Below, piece by piece: positions 16,338 to 24,037 of a DNA stretch of 43,312 nt. Made by a program: the position numbers and the translations under genes. The stretch is from contig JALHNI010000039.1 in the NCBI GenBank assembly GCA_022843605.1, positions 1 through 43,312 on the forward strand. Direction: 5' to 3'. A model generated the notes under the pieces. That model was not told the origin of the DNA, did no database searches, and saw only the letters and a program-made list of their open reading frames with translations. The stretch is from Bryobacter sp. Lineage in GTDB: Bacteria > Acidobacteriota > Terriglobia > Bryobacterales > Bryobacteraceae. Position 1 is the first letter of the stretch. Each line of letters starts with the position of its first letter.

Positions 16338-16363
16338 TAGGACCGACCAGGAGGTCGGTCCTA
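16338..16363. repeat. REP-like perfect hairpin
   Basis: TAGGACCGACC (16338-16348) and GGTCGGTCCTA (16353-16363) form a perfect 11-bp palindrome around the loop AGGA. It lies between the esterase and methyltransferase genes. There is no U tract on either side, so it resembles a dispersed REP-type palindrome more than a terminator. A single copy is present in the window. Confidence 0.55.
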
Positions 16364-16464
16364 CAGATTCAGGATCGCAGAGCCGTCCGAAGGTTTTGGG
16401 GGGTGATTGAAATCGCGCGATTTGGGATTATTTGCGTTCTGCGTGACCGGTTGGAGGATGACGC

Positions 16465-17073
16465 GTGCTTTCGCTACAGGAGCAGTTTGGCCAGATCGAT
16501 ATCTACCTTTTCGATCAGTTGCTGAAGGGCCGGATTGTGCCGGGAATGAGAATTCTGGACGCCGGCTGTGGGGGTGGGCGAAACCTGGTTTACTTCCTGC
16601 GGGAGGGCTACGAGGTCTACGCCGCCGATTCGGATGCCAGGGCTGTGGAAAGCATTCGGTCCTTGGCCCGGACGTTGGCCCCTAGGCTCCCTGAGTCAAA
16701 TTTTCGAGTCGAGAGGGTGGAAGCGATGTCGTTTGACGACGGCTGTGCGGAGGTCGTAATCAGCAATACGGTGCTCCACTTTGCTTCGGACGATGTGCAT
16801 TTCGACGCGATGCTGGACGGTACCTGGCGGGTGTTGAAACCGGGCGGGCTCTTCTTCTGCCGGTTGGGATCATCGATCGGCATGGAGCACCAGGTTGAGC
16901 GAATTCAGGGACGGCGATTCAAGTCCCCGGACGGGTCCGAGCGGTATCTGGTGGACGAGGGGCGGCTGGAATCGGCAGCCAAGCGAATTGGTGGCGAATT
17001 GGCCGAGACGCTGAAGACGACGATTGTCCAGAACCAACGCGCGATGACGACTTGGGTGCTACGCAAGCACTGA
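16465..17073 (+). CDS. Class I SAM-dependent methyltransferase
   Basis: The 202-residue protein shows the Rossmann methyltransferase order: motif I LDAGCGGGRNLVYFL (31-45), the acidic end of beta2 in VYAADSDARAVESI, motif II/post-I VEAMSFDDGCAEVVISNTVLHFASDD, and motif III GTWRVLKPGGLFFCRLGS. It resembles UbiE/tellurite-type small methyltransferases; the substrate is not predictable. The start is the GTG at 16465, because GGAGG at 16453-16457 lies 7 nt upstream. A nearby ATG at 16458 is out of frame. It is a single gene, convergent with the DUF2490-like gene. Confidence 0.88.
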   Translation: MLSLQEQFGQIDIYLFDQLLKGRIVPGMRILDAGCGGGRNLVYFLREGYEVYAADSDARAVESIRSLARTLAPRLPESNFRVERVEAMSFDDGCAEVVISNTVLHFASDDVHFDAMLDGTWRVLKPGGLFFCRLGSSIGMEHQVERIQGRRFKSPDGSERYLVDEGRLESAAKRIGGELAETLKTTIVQNQRAMTTWVLRKH

Positions 17074-17081
17074 CGCCCCGG

Positions 17082-17771
17082 TTAGGGATCAGCATCGGCC
17101 CTGCGTGAAGTCTTTTTGAAGTGGATGGAGGTGAGCCACATGTGCCGGGCTGGTCCTACCTCGGGCCGGCGGTGCTCATAAAAGTAGCCCAGATCGATCT
17201 GTAGCGCCTGGCGTGGACTCCAGCGGATGCCGGCGGAGTGTCGGTTGCCCCTCCAACCCACGGCATCGAAGAAAAACTCGTGGGAGGTGTAAGGCGCGAC
17301 CACACCTTTGGCGCTCAACCGGCTTCGCAGTCGGAAGCGGCTGAAATCGGGGGCGGCGTCCGAGAGAAATCGCTCGATTAGGGCACGCTGATCGAACGAA
17401 AAGCGGCGCGCGTCTAAAGCAACGAACTCGGCGCCGCCGAAGAATCGGTGACCACCGATGAAATCCCGGTCAATCTGGCGCTCCTGCTTTGCAAAGTAGT
17501 AACCGCTCAAAACGGCGACGCGCTTCGTGGCGTCCCAGGACAAGATGGGGCCGGTACGCACTTGATACAGGCCCAAAGCGCCCGGTTGAGTGCGGATTCG
17601 GGAATGAAGAAGGAGTTCGAACCTGGAGGTCAGCGGGAGCGTGACGTCAAACGCATGTTGGGTTTCCACGCTGGCGGCCGCGAGCGAAAAACCCGTTGAG
17701 GCATAGAGGAGCAACGCCACAAGTCCGATGGATCTACGAAACGGATGTACCCCGGAGCCTTCTTTGGCCAT
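17082..17771 (-). CDS. DUF2490-like outer-membrane beta-barrel protein
   Basis: From the ATG at 17771 the protein is 229 residues with a signal sequence (RRSIGLVALLLYASTGFSLAAA). The rest is alternating beta strands: FDVTLPLTSRFELLLHSRIRTQ, PILSWDATKRVAVLSGYYFAKQE, FDQRALIERFLS, FRLRSRLSAKGVV, and APYTSHEFFFDAVGWRGNRHSAGIRWSP. The last of these matches the DUF2490 hallmark in which a Pro-x-hydrophobic-Ser-x-Glu-Phe-Phe strand is followed by an Asn/Arg turn and a Gly strand. Such proteins are predicted outer-membrane barrels of unknown role. A GTG at 17804 (RGSQVRETGV extension) is an alternative start. Confidence 0.72.
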   Translation of the reverse strand: MAKEGSGVHPFRRSIGLVALLLYASTGFSLAAASVETQHAFDVTLPLTSRFELLLHSRIRTQPGALGLYQVRTGPILSWDATKRVAVLSGYYFAKQERQIDRDFIGGHRFFGGAEFVALDARRFSFDQRALIERFLSDAAPDFSRFRLRSRLSAKGVVAPYTSHEFFFDAVGWRGNRHSAGIRWSPRQALQIDLGYFYEHRRPEVGPARHMWLTSIHFKKTSRRADADP

Positions 17772-17860
17772 TACCCCAGTCTCTCGCACCTGTGAACCTC
17801 TCACGGTTAATTCGGTTTCACCGGAAGAATCGTCGCCGCTCAGTATGCGACGAGAGGGCG

Positions 17861-19183
17861 CTAGGTCTTATTCTCCGCCGGTTCAGAGAGCTGCAAGGGA
17901 ATGATGCCGGCCTGTTGATCGCCCGAGAGTTCGAGCACTTCACGGAAGGATTCCTCAATCGTCTGGACGGCGTTGCTCAACTGATGCAGCCAGGCGCCCC
18001 AGAACTGCGGGAGGGGCGGGACCTGGCGGGTCTCGCGAATCTCACGCAAGACATCTTTCTTGTGTGAGGCCATGTCGAAGCCGCGCAATAGGCCCGCACC
18101 GACGTCGGTGAGGTTGATGCGGTCGTTGAGATCGAAACGGGCGAGGTCGCGGCGGATGGTACGTTCTCCTCCGCTCTTGGTTGCCACGATCGCGCTTTCC
18201 TGTAGGGTGACGGCGCCAGTGACGATGGAGGTGCCGTCGTTTAGATTGAGCAGTGTGGTGGCCATAGCCGGGTTGCGAACGGCGACCGGCGGGGCGGACT
18301 CGTGAAGCCGGATACGCGCGGGACCGGAGATACCCGCCAAGATGCCACTGGATAACTCCGTCATGGAGAAGAATTTGGAGACGATGGCCTCCATGTCACG
18401 GTCTTCCAGCTTTTCAATCTCTTTCTCGGTGAAGCGCTTGGCCTCTTCGGCGCGCTTGTTGAACTCGTCGCGGTATTGGGTGCGTTCGTAGAGGCGGTTT
18501 AGGATCGCCTCTGTCCAGTTGGATACCGGGTAGCTCCAGGCGACGGGGACGATCTCCGCGCCGAGGCGGCTGAGGCTGACGAGCACGGCGTGAATCTGCT
18601 TTTTGTTGGTGCTTTCGATATAGATACGGCCCTGGTTGAAGTCGAGGAGGACGGGGACCTGGGTGCGGGAGACGGCCGTGGCCTCGGATTCGTCGTCGAC
18701 GGTGCGTTTGTCGGTGGGCTGAAGGAACTTGTAGGGGCGCTCCAACATGACGTAAGATCGCTGCTCCTTGATGGAGGGCAGATCGCTCGCGTTTTTCCGG
18801 GTATTGGAGACGGCCCAGAGGCCGAACCAGGGGAACTCGGCGTGGATCTGGAACGCTTCGACGGTGCGGCCATAGCCGGGGCCTTCGAGGATTTCAGCCG
18901 GAAGGGCTTCGGCCGCGCTGTCCTCCTGCGCGGCTCCCTGGTCGACGGCGGCGTGGCGGGCGAGTTCGGTTTGGTGGTCGAGGTTGAGTTCCTGTTCCTC
19001 GTCCAGGCGGGGGGCATCATAGGGATTGATGCCCATGGCGTCACTGCCGTAGATGCGAGCGACAGCGGCGGCGGCAAGTTGAGAGGCGGCCGCCATGCGC
19101 ACGGGATCCGCGAGGTTGATCGAAAAGGCCTCGAGCGATTCTTTTACGAGACCGACGATCGCCCAATTACCACGTCCAAACAT
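17861..19183 (-). CDS. Uncharacterised 440-residue cytosolic protein
   Basis: I do not recognise a family. The start ATG (19183) is well supported by AGGAG 6 nt upstream. There is no signal peptide or membrane span. Visible parts are a small-residue-rich N-terminal helix (AAASQLAAAAVARIYG, about 31-46), an acidic linker (about 58-100), a mixed alpha/beta region with VPVLLDFNQGRIYIESTNKKQIHAVLVSLSRLGAEIVPV (about 177-215), a charged helix likely to be coiled coil (YERTQYRDEFNKRAEEAKRF and onward, about 234-270), and a beta-rich region (RIRLHESAPPVAV; GTSIVTGAVTLQESAIVATK). The 177-215 strand-helix-strand loosely recalls RdgC-type proteins, but no signature confirms it. The gene stands alone with its own promoter region. 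Confidence 0.75.
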   Translation of the reverse strand: MFGRGNWAIVGLVKESLEAFSINLADPVRMAAASQLAAAAVARIYGSDAMGINPYDAPRLDEEQELNLDHQTELARHAAVDQGAAQEDSAAEALPAEILEGPGYGRTVEAFQIHAEFPWFGLWAVSNTRKNASDLPSIKEQRSYVMLERPYKFLQPTDKRTVDDESEATAVSRTQVPVLLDFNQGRIYIESTNKKQIHAVLVSLSRLGAEIVPVAWSYPVSNWTEAILNRLYERTQYRDEFNKRAEEAKRFTEKEIEKLEDRDMEAIVSKFFSMTELSSGILAGISGPARIRLHESAPPVAVRNPAMATTLLNLNDGTSIVTGAVTLQESAIVATKSGGERTIRRDLARFDLNDRINLTDVGAGLLRGFDMASHKKDVLREIRETRQVPPLPQFWGAWLHQLSNAVQTIEESFREVLELSGDQQAGIIPLQLSEPAENKT

Positions 19184-19424
19184 TCTTTACTCCTGCTTTC
19201 TGACTGTGTGATCTGATCCGGCGCCGGGGCACACGGGAGGCTGAGCTCGGATCGGTGCTGATTCGCGGCGGATTCCGCTTGCGGACGGCTCCCGGTGTGG
19301 AAGCCAACGGACAGCGTCCGACCGCCCGTGGGCGGCTTTGGAACAGAACCTCTATGGTACCGTTCCCGGTGGATTCTGTCCCGCCTGACGGCGCACAAAA
19401 TGGGGATCAATGACGGCGTGGGTA

Positions 19425-20143
19425 TTACGGAGCAACTGATTGCGACAGACGCAGGTTGGTGAAATACGCTTCGGTTCCCAGCCCAATCCAAAGTGCCACA
19501 GAGCCTTGACTGTCGCCGTGTTTGAGATCGTTCACGATGAGCACGGTATGTTCGGAATCGTTAACGTACAGGCGGGCCTTCACGCCGTCTACGGTCACTT
19601 TAAGCCTCGTCCATTCGCCCGGCACCAAGTCGACGTACGACTCGTAGCGTTCCGGAGCTTCTTTCCGAAGCCTCGACCATGGGTGGTCAGGCATGGAGAT
19701 GTACTGCGTCGAGTGATTCCGCCGCACTTGATCGTCGGCGCGCGCGTTCGTCGGGCGAGTATAAATGCTTTCGTACTTCGATGGGTCAGCGGCTACACGG
19801 AAGGCCACGCCCACGAAACCCGCGCTCCGGCGGGAGCCCCAGGGCGGGGCATACCGGCGAGATCCACCTCGATGGTTCCGCTATGGAACGATGTGCCCGA
19901 AAGGACAACGAGCCCACCCCCTTCTGCAGTCTTCGCCGCCGCAGTTTCTGCTTCCGCCGCGACGGCCGGCGTGACCCGGACAGCTTTGCGACCCCGGTAA
20001 GTCACCGCATCAACTCTCACATCGTGTGGCTGCAATGCTTTTGTCGAATCGAGCGCGAACGATTGGCCGGCACAGCTCAAGGGGAGCATCAAGGCGGGAA
20101 TGAGTTGTGCAATTGCGGTGAGGAGCGAAGGTCTGAGGGACAT
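19425..20143 (-). pseudogene. Frameshifted secreted laminin-G/concanavalin-like protein
   Basis: Two overlapping minus-strand frames make one protein. The first (from the ATG at 20143) has a signal sequence (MSLRPSLLTAIAQLIPALML) and runs through GGGLVVLSGTSFHSGTIEVDLAGMP to APAGAR. Homology then continues in the next frame with GFVGVAFRVAADPSKYESIYTRPTNARADDQVRRNHSTQYISMPDHPWSRLRKEAPERYESYVDLVPGEW and ends at 19425. The two frames meet at 19819-19821, where a run of three G (minus strand) would need four. The domain is a concanavalin/laminin-G-like fold related to DUF1080-type modules, usually binding or acting on glycans. The single-base loss could be a true mutation or a sequencing error. 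The 240-nt gap after it (19184-19424) holds only a GC hairpin at 19322-19335. Confidence 0.8.
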
Positions 20144-20325
20144 GACTTCTTGGACGAGGGGCAGCAATGTTTGGTGTAGGTGGTTCGGGCTCTGGCTGAG
20201 TACTGCGTGATACGCCTTGAGTGGATGCTGGCGCAAAAGAACCAGGGATTGCCGCGAAGTAGCCCGATCTGCGCACGAAATCGGCCGGTGAACCTTAAGA
20301 AGGAAGGTGTGGATGAAGGATGGTT

Positions 20326-20399
20326 TGGCTCCCCGAAATGGATTCGAACCACTGTTCACGGCGTCAAAGGCCGCTGTCCTACCGTTAGACGATCGGGGA
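20326..20399 (-). tRNA. tRNA-Gln (anticodon TTG)
   Basis: Read on the minus strand, the acceptor arms TCCCCGA (20399-20393) and TCGGGGA (20336-20330) pair fully. The D-stem, the anticodon stem GCGGC/GCCGT with loop CTTTGAC, and a T arm with the loop TTCGAAT are all present. The anticodon is TTG (20367-20365), reading CAA for glutamine. CCA is encoded at 20328-20326. The gene is isolated between the frameshifted gene and the two-repeat protein. Confidence 0.95.
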
Positions 20400-20438
20400 G
20401 CACTCGAACACCATCATTCTACCAAAGCTTGTGCGGTT

Positions 20439-21485
20439 TTATGAATGGCTCTCGGCGGTGGCGGCCGGATATTCCCAGTAGTTCAGGTTGACGTCGGTTT
20501 GGTCGGAGTCCGCAGCGGCGACGACTTCGAAGCGGAAGCGGCTTTGGCGGTCGAAGGCGAGAAGGGACTGGCGGCCTTCAGTTTCCGATTCGCCGAGAAT
20601 GTGCAGGTCAAACTGGTGGGCGATGCCGCGGTAGAAGTCGAGAACGGCATTGACGGGGGCTTCGGTTTTTACGTGGACGTCGACAAAGCGGGCCCGCGAC
20701 ATGGGAACGAGACCGCGGACGAGGCTGGCTCGCTCGCCGGGGAAGGCGGGGAGCCAATCGGGCAGCGGCATGGTGGTGGCGATTTCGCCGCCGGGCAGGG
20801 CTTCGGTCTCGCTTTGCGAGCAGAACTCCATCAGATAGCGCGAAAGGGCGAAGTACTGGCCGTCGCCGGGGTGCTGAAGATAGAGGATCTCGCACTCGTC
20901 ATCGTAGTGGTCGATTTGCAGTTCGAGCAACATGGGCGCTTCGTAGCGGAAGTCGCCGGGAATAAAGACCGTGTAGCGCGTGTGGATGAGGGTGGTGGGC
21001 CCGAAGTTGTTCACCTGCACTTCGAACTGTGCGAGACGGGTGGGTGTGACGGCGACGAGGCGGTGGGTTTCGTTGGGGTGCCGGAACCAGCCATCTTCCA
21101 GGATGTGAAAGCCCTGATGGTGCATGCGGTCACGGTAGTGGCCGACGACGTTGAGCAAGGCGTCGGGGGTGGTGTGATCCAGGTCGAGCCAGGCGGAAGC
21201 TTCGGTGGGCGAAGTCGGTTGCAGTCCTCGGGAGCGGGCCTTAAACAGGCGCGAGCACGGATAGGGACGCATGCATTCAGGTTCGAGGGGGGGCGGGGCG
21301 ATCCAACTCTGGCGCAACCGTTCGGCGTGGGGGTTGCTGCCGTCGGGGAGCGGTATCGGTTCGAGCAGGCTTTGCAGGGCGACGCTATGCAGGTCCACCC
21401 AGTAACTCTGGTGACGCACTTCGTCCCGGAGTTCAATCCACTTTGAGTGAAGTGGCGATCGCAGCTGCCCGGATTGGTCTTGCAT
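20439..21485 (-). CDS. Uncharacterised protein with two related domains, next to nuoI
   Basis: This 348-residue protein is not recognised. It is soluble, with no signal peptide. Two similar segments are visible: residues about 94-205 (AWLDLDHTTPDALLNVVGHYRDRMHHQGFHIL, then VTPTRLAQFEVQVNNFGPTTLIHTRYTVF) and about 272-345 (VDVHVKTEAPVNAVLDFYRGIAHQFDLHILGE, then FRFEVVAAADSDQTDVNLNYWE). Both pair a Pro-led amphipathic helix with a Tyr/Phe strand, like small modules in which a helix of the form FYxxxL leads a beta sheet. It starts 8 nt after the nuoI stop, so the two are surely cotranscribed. The call is limited to a duplicated-domain protein. Confidence 0.7.
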   Translation of the reverse strand: MQDQSGQLRSPLHSKWIELRDEVRHQSYWVDLHSVALQSLLEPIPLPDGSNPHAERLRQSWIAPPPLEPECMRPYPCSRLFKARSRGLQPTSPTEASAWLDLDHTTPDALLNVVGHYRDRMHHQGFHILEDGWFRHPNETHRLVAVTPTRLAQFEVQVNNFGPTTLIHTRYTVFIPGDFRYEAPMLLELQIDHYDDECEILYLQHPGDGQYFALSRYLMEFCSQSETEALPGGEIATTMPLPDWLPAFPGERASLVRGLVPMSRARFVDVHVKTEAPVNAVLDFYRGIAHQFDLHILGESETEGRQSLLAFDRQSRFRFEVVAAADSDQTDVNLNYWEYPAATAESHS

Positions 21486-21493
21486 GCGCCTGG

Positions 21494-22000
21494 CTAATGT
21501 CCTGACGTGCCGTTGCTCGCCTGGGAGTCGTAGGCGAGACTTGCTTTGCCCGCCTGCGGGGCCTCAAGCATTTTCTCTTTGCGGTAGATCAAGGTGGAGG
21601 TATCGTAGCTGGCGATTTCGAAGTCGTGGCCGTGGGTGATCGCGTCGGTGGGGCAGGCTTCCACGCAGTAGCCGCAGAAGATGCAGCGGTTGTAGTCGAT
21701 GTTGTAGACCTGGGCGTAGCGTTCGCCACCCGAAATGCGCAACTGGTCAGTATTTTCGGCGGCTTCGATGTAGATGCAGTCCGAGGGGCAAGCTGCGGCG
21801 CAGAGGAAGCAGGCGACACATTTCTCGAGGCCGTTCTCGTCGCGCTTGAGTACATGGGCGCCGCGATAGCGTTCCTGAAATTGCGGGGGGCCGTCGGGAT
21901 AGGCCTCGGTCAGCGCCGGTTGCAGCATTTCACCAAAGGTGATGCCCATGCCCTTGGTGATGGCCTTCGCCGCGCTGAGGATTTCCGTCAAATTTGCCAT
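21494..22000 (-). CDS. nuoI: NADH-quinone oxidoreductase subunit I (orphan)
   Basis: The 168-residue ferredoxin-like subunit has two complete 4Fe-4S motifs: Cys61, 64, 67, 71 (CVACFLCAAACPSDC) and Cys106, 109, 112, 116 (CIFCGYCVEACPTDA). Around them are the NuoI-typical ERYRGAHVLKRDENGLEKC and YNIDYNRCIFCGYC stretches. In complex I these clusters (N6a, N6b) relay electrons to N2. No other nuo gene is present in the window, so this is a stand-alone copy. The ATG at 22000 is chosen because AGGAA lies just upstream; an ATG 18 nt earlier only adds NNRKR. The redoxin upstream and the two-repeat protein downstream are its neighbours on the minus strand. Confidence 0.92.
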   Translation of the reverse strand: MANLTEILSAAKAITKGMGITFGEMLQPALTEAYPDGPPQFQERYRGAHVLKRDENGLEKCVACFLCAAACPSDCIYIEAAENTDQLRISGGERYAQVYNIDYNRCIFCGYCVEACPTDAITHGHDFEIASYDTSTLIYRKEKMLEAPQAGKASLAYDSQASNGTSGH

Positions 22001-22024
22001 TCGCTTCCTATTATTCAACGTTTT

Positions 22025-22041
22025 GCCCCCCGACCGGGGGC
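22025..22041. other. GC hairpin in the redoxin-nuoI spacer
   Basis: GCCCCC (22025-22030) and GGGGGC (22036-22041) form a 6-bp stem with a 5-nt loop in the 55-nt gap between the redoxin stop and the nuoI start. On the minus strand it is followed by AAAACG, not a U tract, so it is not an obvious terminator. It may stabilise or separate the two cistrons. Confidence 0.4.
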
Positions 22042-22055
22042 TAATTATTTGAACT

Positions 22056-22577
22056 TCAACCGGGCCGCCATTCCGGGACCTTCTCGCCGGCGCGAAAAAG
22101 CTCGACTTGGGCGCGTGCGGCGATGGTGAGCAGGTCGGCTTTGGAGAAGCCGTTTACGGCCAGCGAGATGCCACCGTCTGGTTCAACCAGGAAGAGCGAC
22201 GGGACATTCGTAATCCGGTATTCGTTCGAAACAGGATATCCGGAATCTTCGTCGTCGAGCAAGGCCGGCACGGTGACGCCGAAGTGGGCGCGGAAGCGCT
22301 GCGTCGTGATGGCATCGTCCTGGGAGATGGCCGTGACGCCGACCGCTGAATCCAGCAAGCGATTCAGAAACGGCAGGGTCATCTGGCAAACCGGGCAACT
22401 GGCTTTGAAGAAAACGAGCAGGGCCGGTCCGTCCCGCAGGAGTGCGGTGAGCGAGACCGGCTTGCCGTCCAAGCCGGGTAAGGTGAAAGCGGGAGCTGCG
22501 GTGCCGGTCGGAATCATGAGTTTCTGCTTGCCCCGGATGGTTCTCGCGATCGCGCGGCCAAATCGGAGCCAGGACAT
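22056..22577 (-). CDS. Thioredoxin-like redoxin domain protein
   Basis: The 173-residue protein has a thioredoxin fold of the AhpC/TlpA type: PTGTAAPAFTLPGLDGKPVSL, LLVFFKASCPVCQMTLPFLNRLL with the active-site pair Cys61 and Cys64 in CPVC, and the cis-Pro region ITNVPSLFLVEPDGG. It probably reduces or oxidises disulfides or peroxides. No clear signal peptide is visible; a short Arg-rich N-terminus (MSWLRFGRAIARTIRGKQKL) precedes the domain, and an ATG at 22517 would remove it. The start lies 2 nt after the glycosyltransferase stop, so it belongs to that unit. Confidence 0.88.
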   Translation of the reverse strand: MSWLRFGRAIARTIRGKQKLMIPTGTAAPAFTLPGLDGKPVSLTALLRDGPALLVFFKASCPVCQMTLPFLNRLLDSAVGVTAISQDDAITTQRFRAHFGVTVPALLDDEDSGYPVSNEYRITNVPSLFLVEPDGGISLAVNGFSKADLLTIAARAQVELFRAGEKVPEWRPG

Positions 22578-22579
22578 CT

Positions 22580-23986
22580 TTAAGACTTGCGAGCGATCAG
22601 GATCAGAGACAAACCGTTCCAGGGCAGCACTGGATCGAGCAGGCGCCAAAGCCAGACGGTTTTGTCGAAGAGTTTGAGGAAGACTTTGCCGAGCCGTTCG
22701 ACACCGAGGACTCGACTGGATACCCACCAGAAGACGGCGCCCGCTTTGTTGAGTTGGATGGTGCGTTCTACGGTGAAGCCGGCTTGGCGCACCTGCTGTT
22801 CGATGGCGGCGCGGGTGAAGCGTTGCTTGTGGCCGAGGGTACGATCCAGCGAGCCGTGCAGACCAGGACCCTGCGGCACTAACAGCACGAGTTTCCCTTG
22901 AGGCGTGAGGGCGCCATGGAGGCGGGCGAGAACCTGCTCGGGCTTGTCCTGCGACTCCAGCACGTTGACGCAGAGCGCTGACTCGAAGGGCCCCTCGAGA
23001 TCCAGATAGTCGTCCGCTTTGGCGGGATCGAGCTGTTTGACTTCGACGTTTGGCGTGCGGAGGAAGCGATTCCAGAGGGCGTGGAGGTAAAGCGGCTCGC
23101 TTTCGGCCACAACGTAGCGGCGGCGCTTGCCCATGAGTTGGCCCGACAAGGCCCCGATGCCGGCGCCGATTTCGAGGACGGTGTCGCCGAGTTCGGGGCG
23201 GATGAGCCGGGTGAGCCAGTTGAGGTACTGAGGCGTTCCGGCAAGATTGTTGAGGAACATGCGCCCGTAGGGCTGCTGGTAGAGGTCGTCGATGAGCCAG
23301 AAGCGGATGATGACCAGGAGCGCCTTTACTCCGTCCTTCCAGCCGATCTTCTTGCCCTCCTCGTAGGTGCGCCCGTGATAAGAGATGGGCACCTCGTAGA
23401 TGCGCAGACGCCGCTTGGAACACTTCATGGTGATCTCAGGCTCGAAACCAAAGCGATCCGACCGGACGGGAATAGATTTGAGGAGGTCGGTGCGGAAGAC
23501 TTTATAACAGGTTTCCATGTCGGTGAGGTTCAAGTTCGAGAACATATTCGAGATCAACGTGAGGTACTTGTTGATGCGCGAATGCCAGAAGGGCAGAACC
23601 CGGGTTTGGACGCCGGCCAGATAGCGGGAACCGAAGACGGCGTCGGCGTGGCCGGAGAGCATGGGCTTCAGGAGTACGGGGTACTCATTGGGATCGTACT
23701 CAAGGTCGGCGTCCTGGACGATACAGAAGTCGCCAGAGGCTTGCTCGATGGCGGAACGGACGGCGGCGCCCTTGCCGCGGTTGACTTCGTGCCGGAAGAG
23801 GCGGATACGGGGATCCTCCTGGGCTAAGCGCTGGAGGATGAGCGAGGTCCCGTCGGTGGAGCAGTCATCGACGATAATGAGTTCCCGGTCCATGTTTTCG
23901 GGTAATGGAGCGGCCAGGACCTGGCGGAGACTGCGCTCCGCTACGGCCCGTTCGTTATAGACGGGAATGAGAATAGAAAGCTTCAC
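22580..23986 (-). CDS. Family 2 glycosyltransferase fused to a class I methyltransferase
   Basis: This 468-residue protein joins a GT2 domain of the dolichol-phosphate-mannose-synthase/polyprenyl type (LSILIPVYNERAVAERSL; the D-x-D in VQDADLEYDP at Asp92/Asp94; VFGSRYLAG; FEPEITMKCSKRRLRIYEVPISYHGR) to a SAM methyltransferase (residues about 255-468, motif I DTVLEIGAGIGALSGQL at 268-284, then LLVPQGPGLHG). GT2 parts of this type build lipid-linked sugars; the second half may methylate the product. The short C-terminal hydrophobic stretch (NGLSLILIARKS) is not a clear anchor. The start is the GTG at 23986, preceded by TATACT (24003-23998). Confidence 0.92.
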   Translation of the reverse strand: MKLSILIPVYNERAVAERSLRQVLAAPLPENMDRELIIVDDCSTDGTSLILQRLAQEDPRIRLFRHEVNRGKGAAVRSAIEQASGDFCIVQDADLEYDPNEYPVLLKPMLSGHADAVFGSRYLAGVQTRVLPFWHSRINKYLTLISNMFSNLNLTDMETCYKVFRTDLLKSIPVRSDRFGFEPEITMKCSKRRLRIYEVPISYHGRTYEEGKKIGWKDGVKALLVIIRFWLIDDLYQQPYGRMFLNNLAGTPQYLNWLTRLIRPELGDTVLEIGAGIGALSGQLMGKRRRYVVAESEPLYLHALWNRFLRTPNVEVKQLDPAKADDYLDLEGPFESALCVNVLESQDKPEQVLARLHGALTPQGKLVLLVPQGPGLHGSLDRTLGHKQRFTRAAIEQQVRQAGFTVERTIQLNKAGAVFWWVSSRVLGVERLGKVFLKLFDKTVWLWRLLDPVLPWNGLSLILIARKS

Positions 23987-23997
23987 TAGATCCCATC

Positions 23998-24005
23998 AGT
24001 ATAGT
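23998..24005. promoter_or_regulatory. Overlapping divergent -10 elements
   Basis: The sequence AGTATAGT holds TATACT on the minus strand (24003-23998, 11 nt before the glycosyltransferase GTG) and TATAGT on the plus strand (24000-24005, about 32 nt before the Gfo/Idh ATG). The two hexamers overlap by 4 bp, so polymerase could open only one at a time. Confidence 0.5.
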
Positions 24006-24037
24006 AGGATTCGGTTTTGGAGCCGCCAAGGAGCAAC

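Noticed and set aside
19322..19335. GC hairpin CCGCCC/GGGCGG as a terminator
   Set aside because: The loop is only about 2-4 nt and there is no clear U tract, so I did not call it.
19800..19830. Programmed -1 frameshift in the laminin-G-like gene
   Set aside because: The GGGTTTC heptamer is not in the phase needed for a canonical slippery site, and no downstream structure was evident.
22578..23423. Extension of the redoxin frame upstream to 23423
   Set aside because: The extra residues are out-of-frame reading of the glycosyltransferase gene; homology begins only after 22577.
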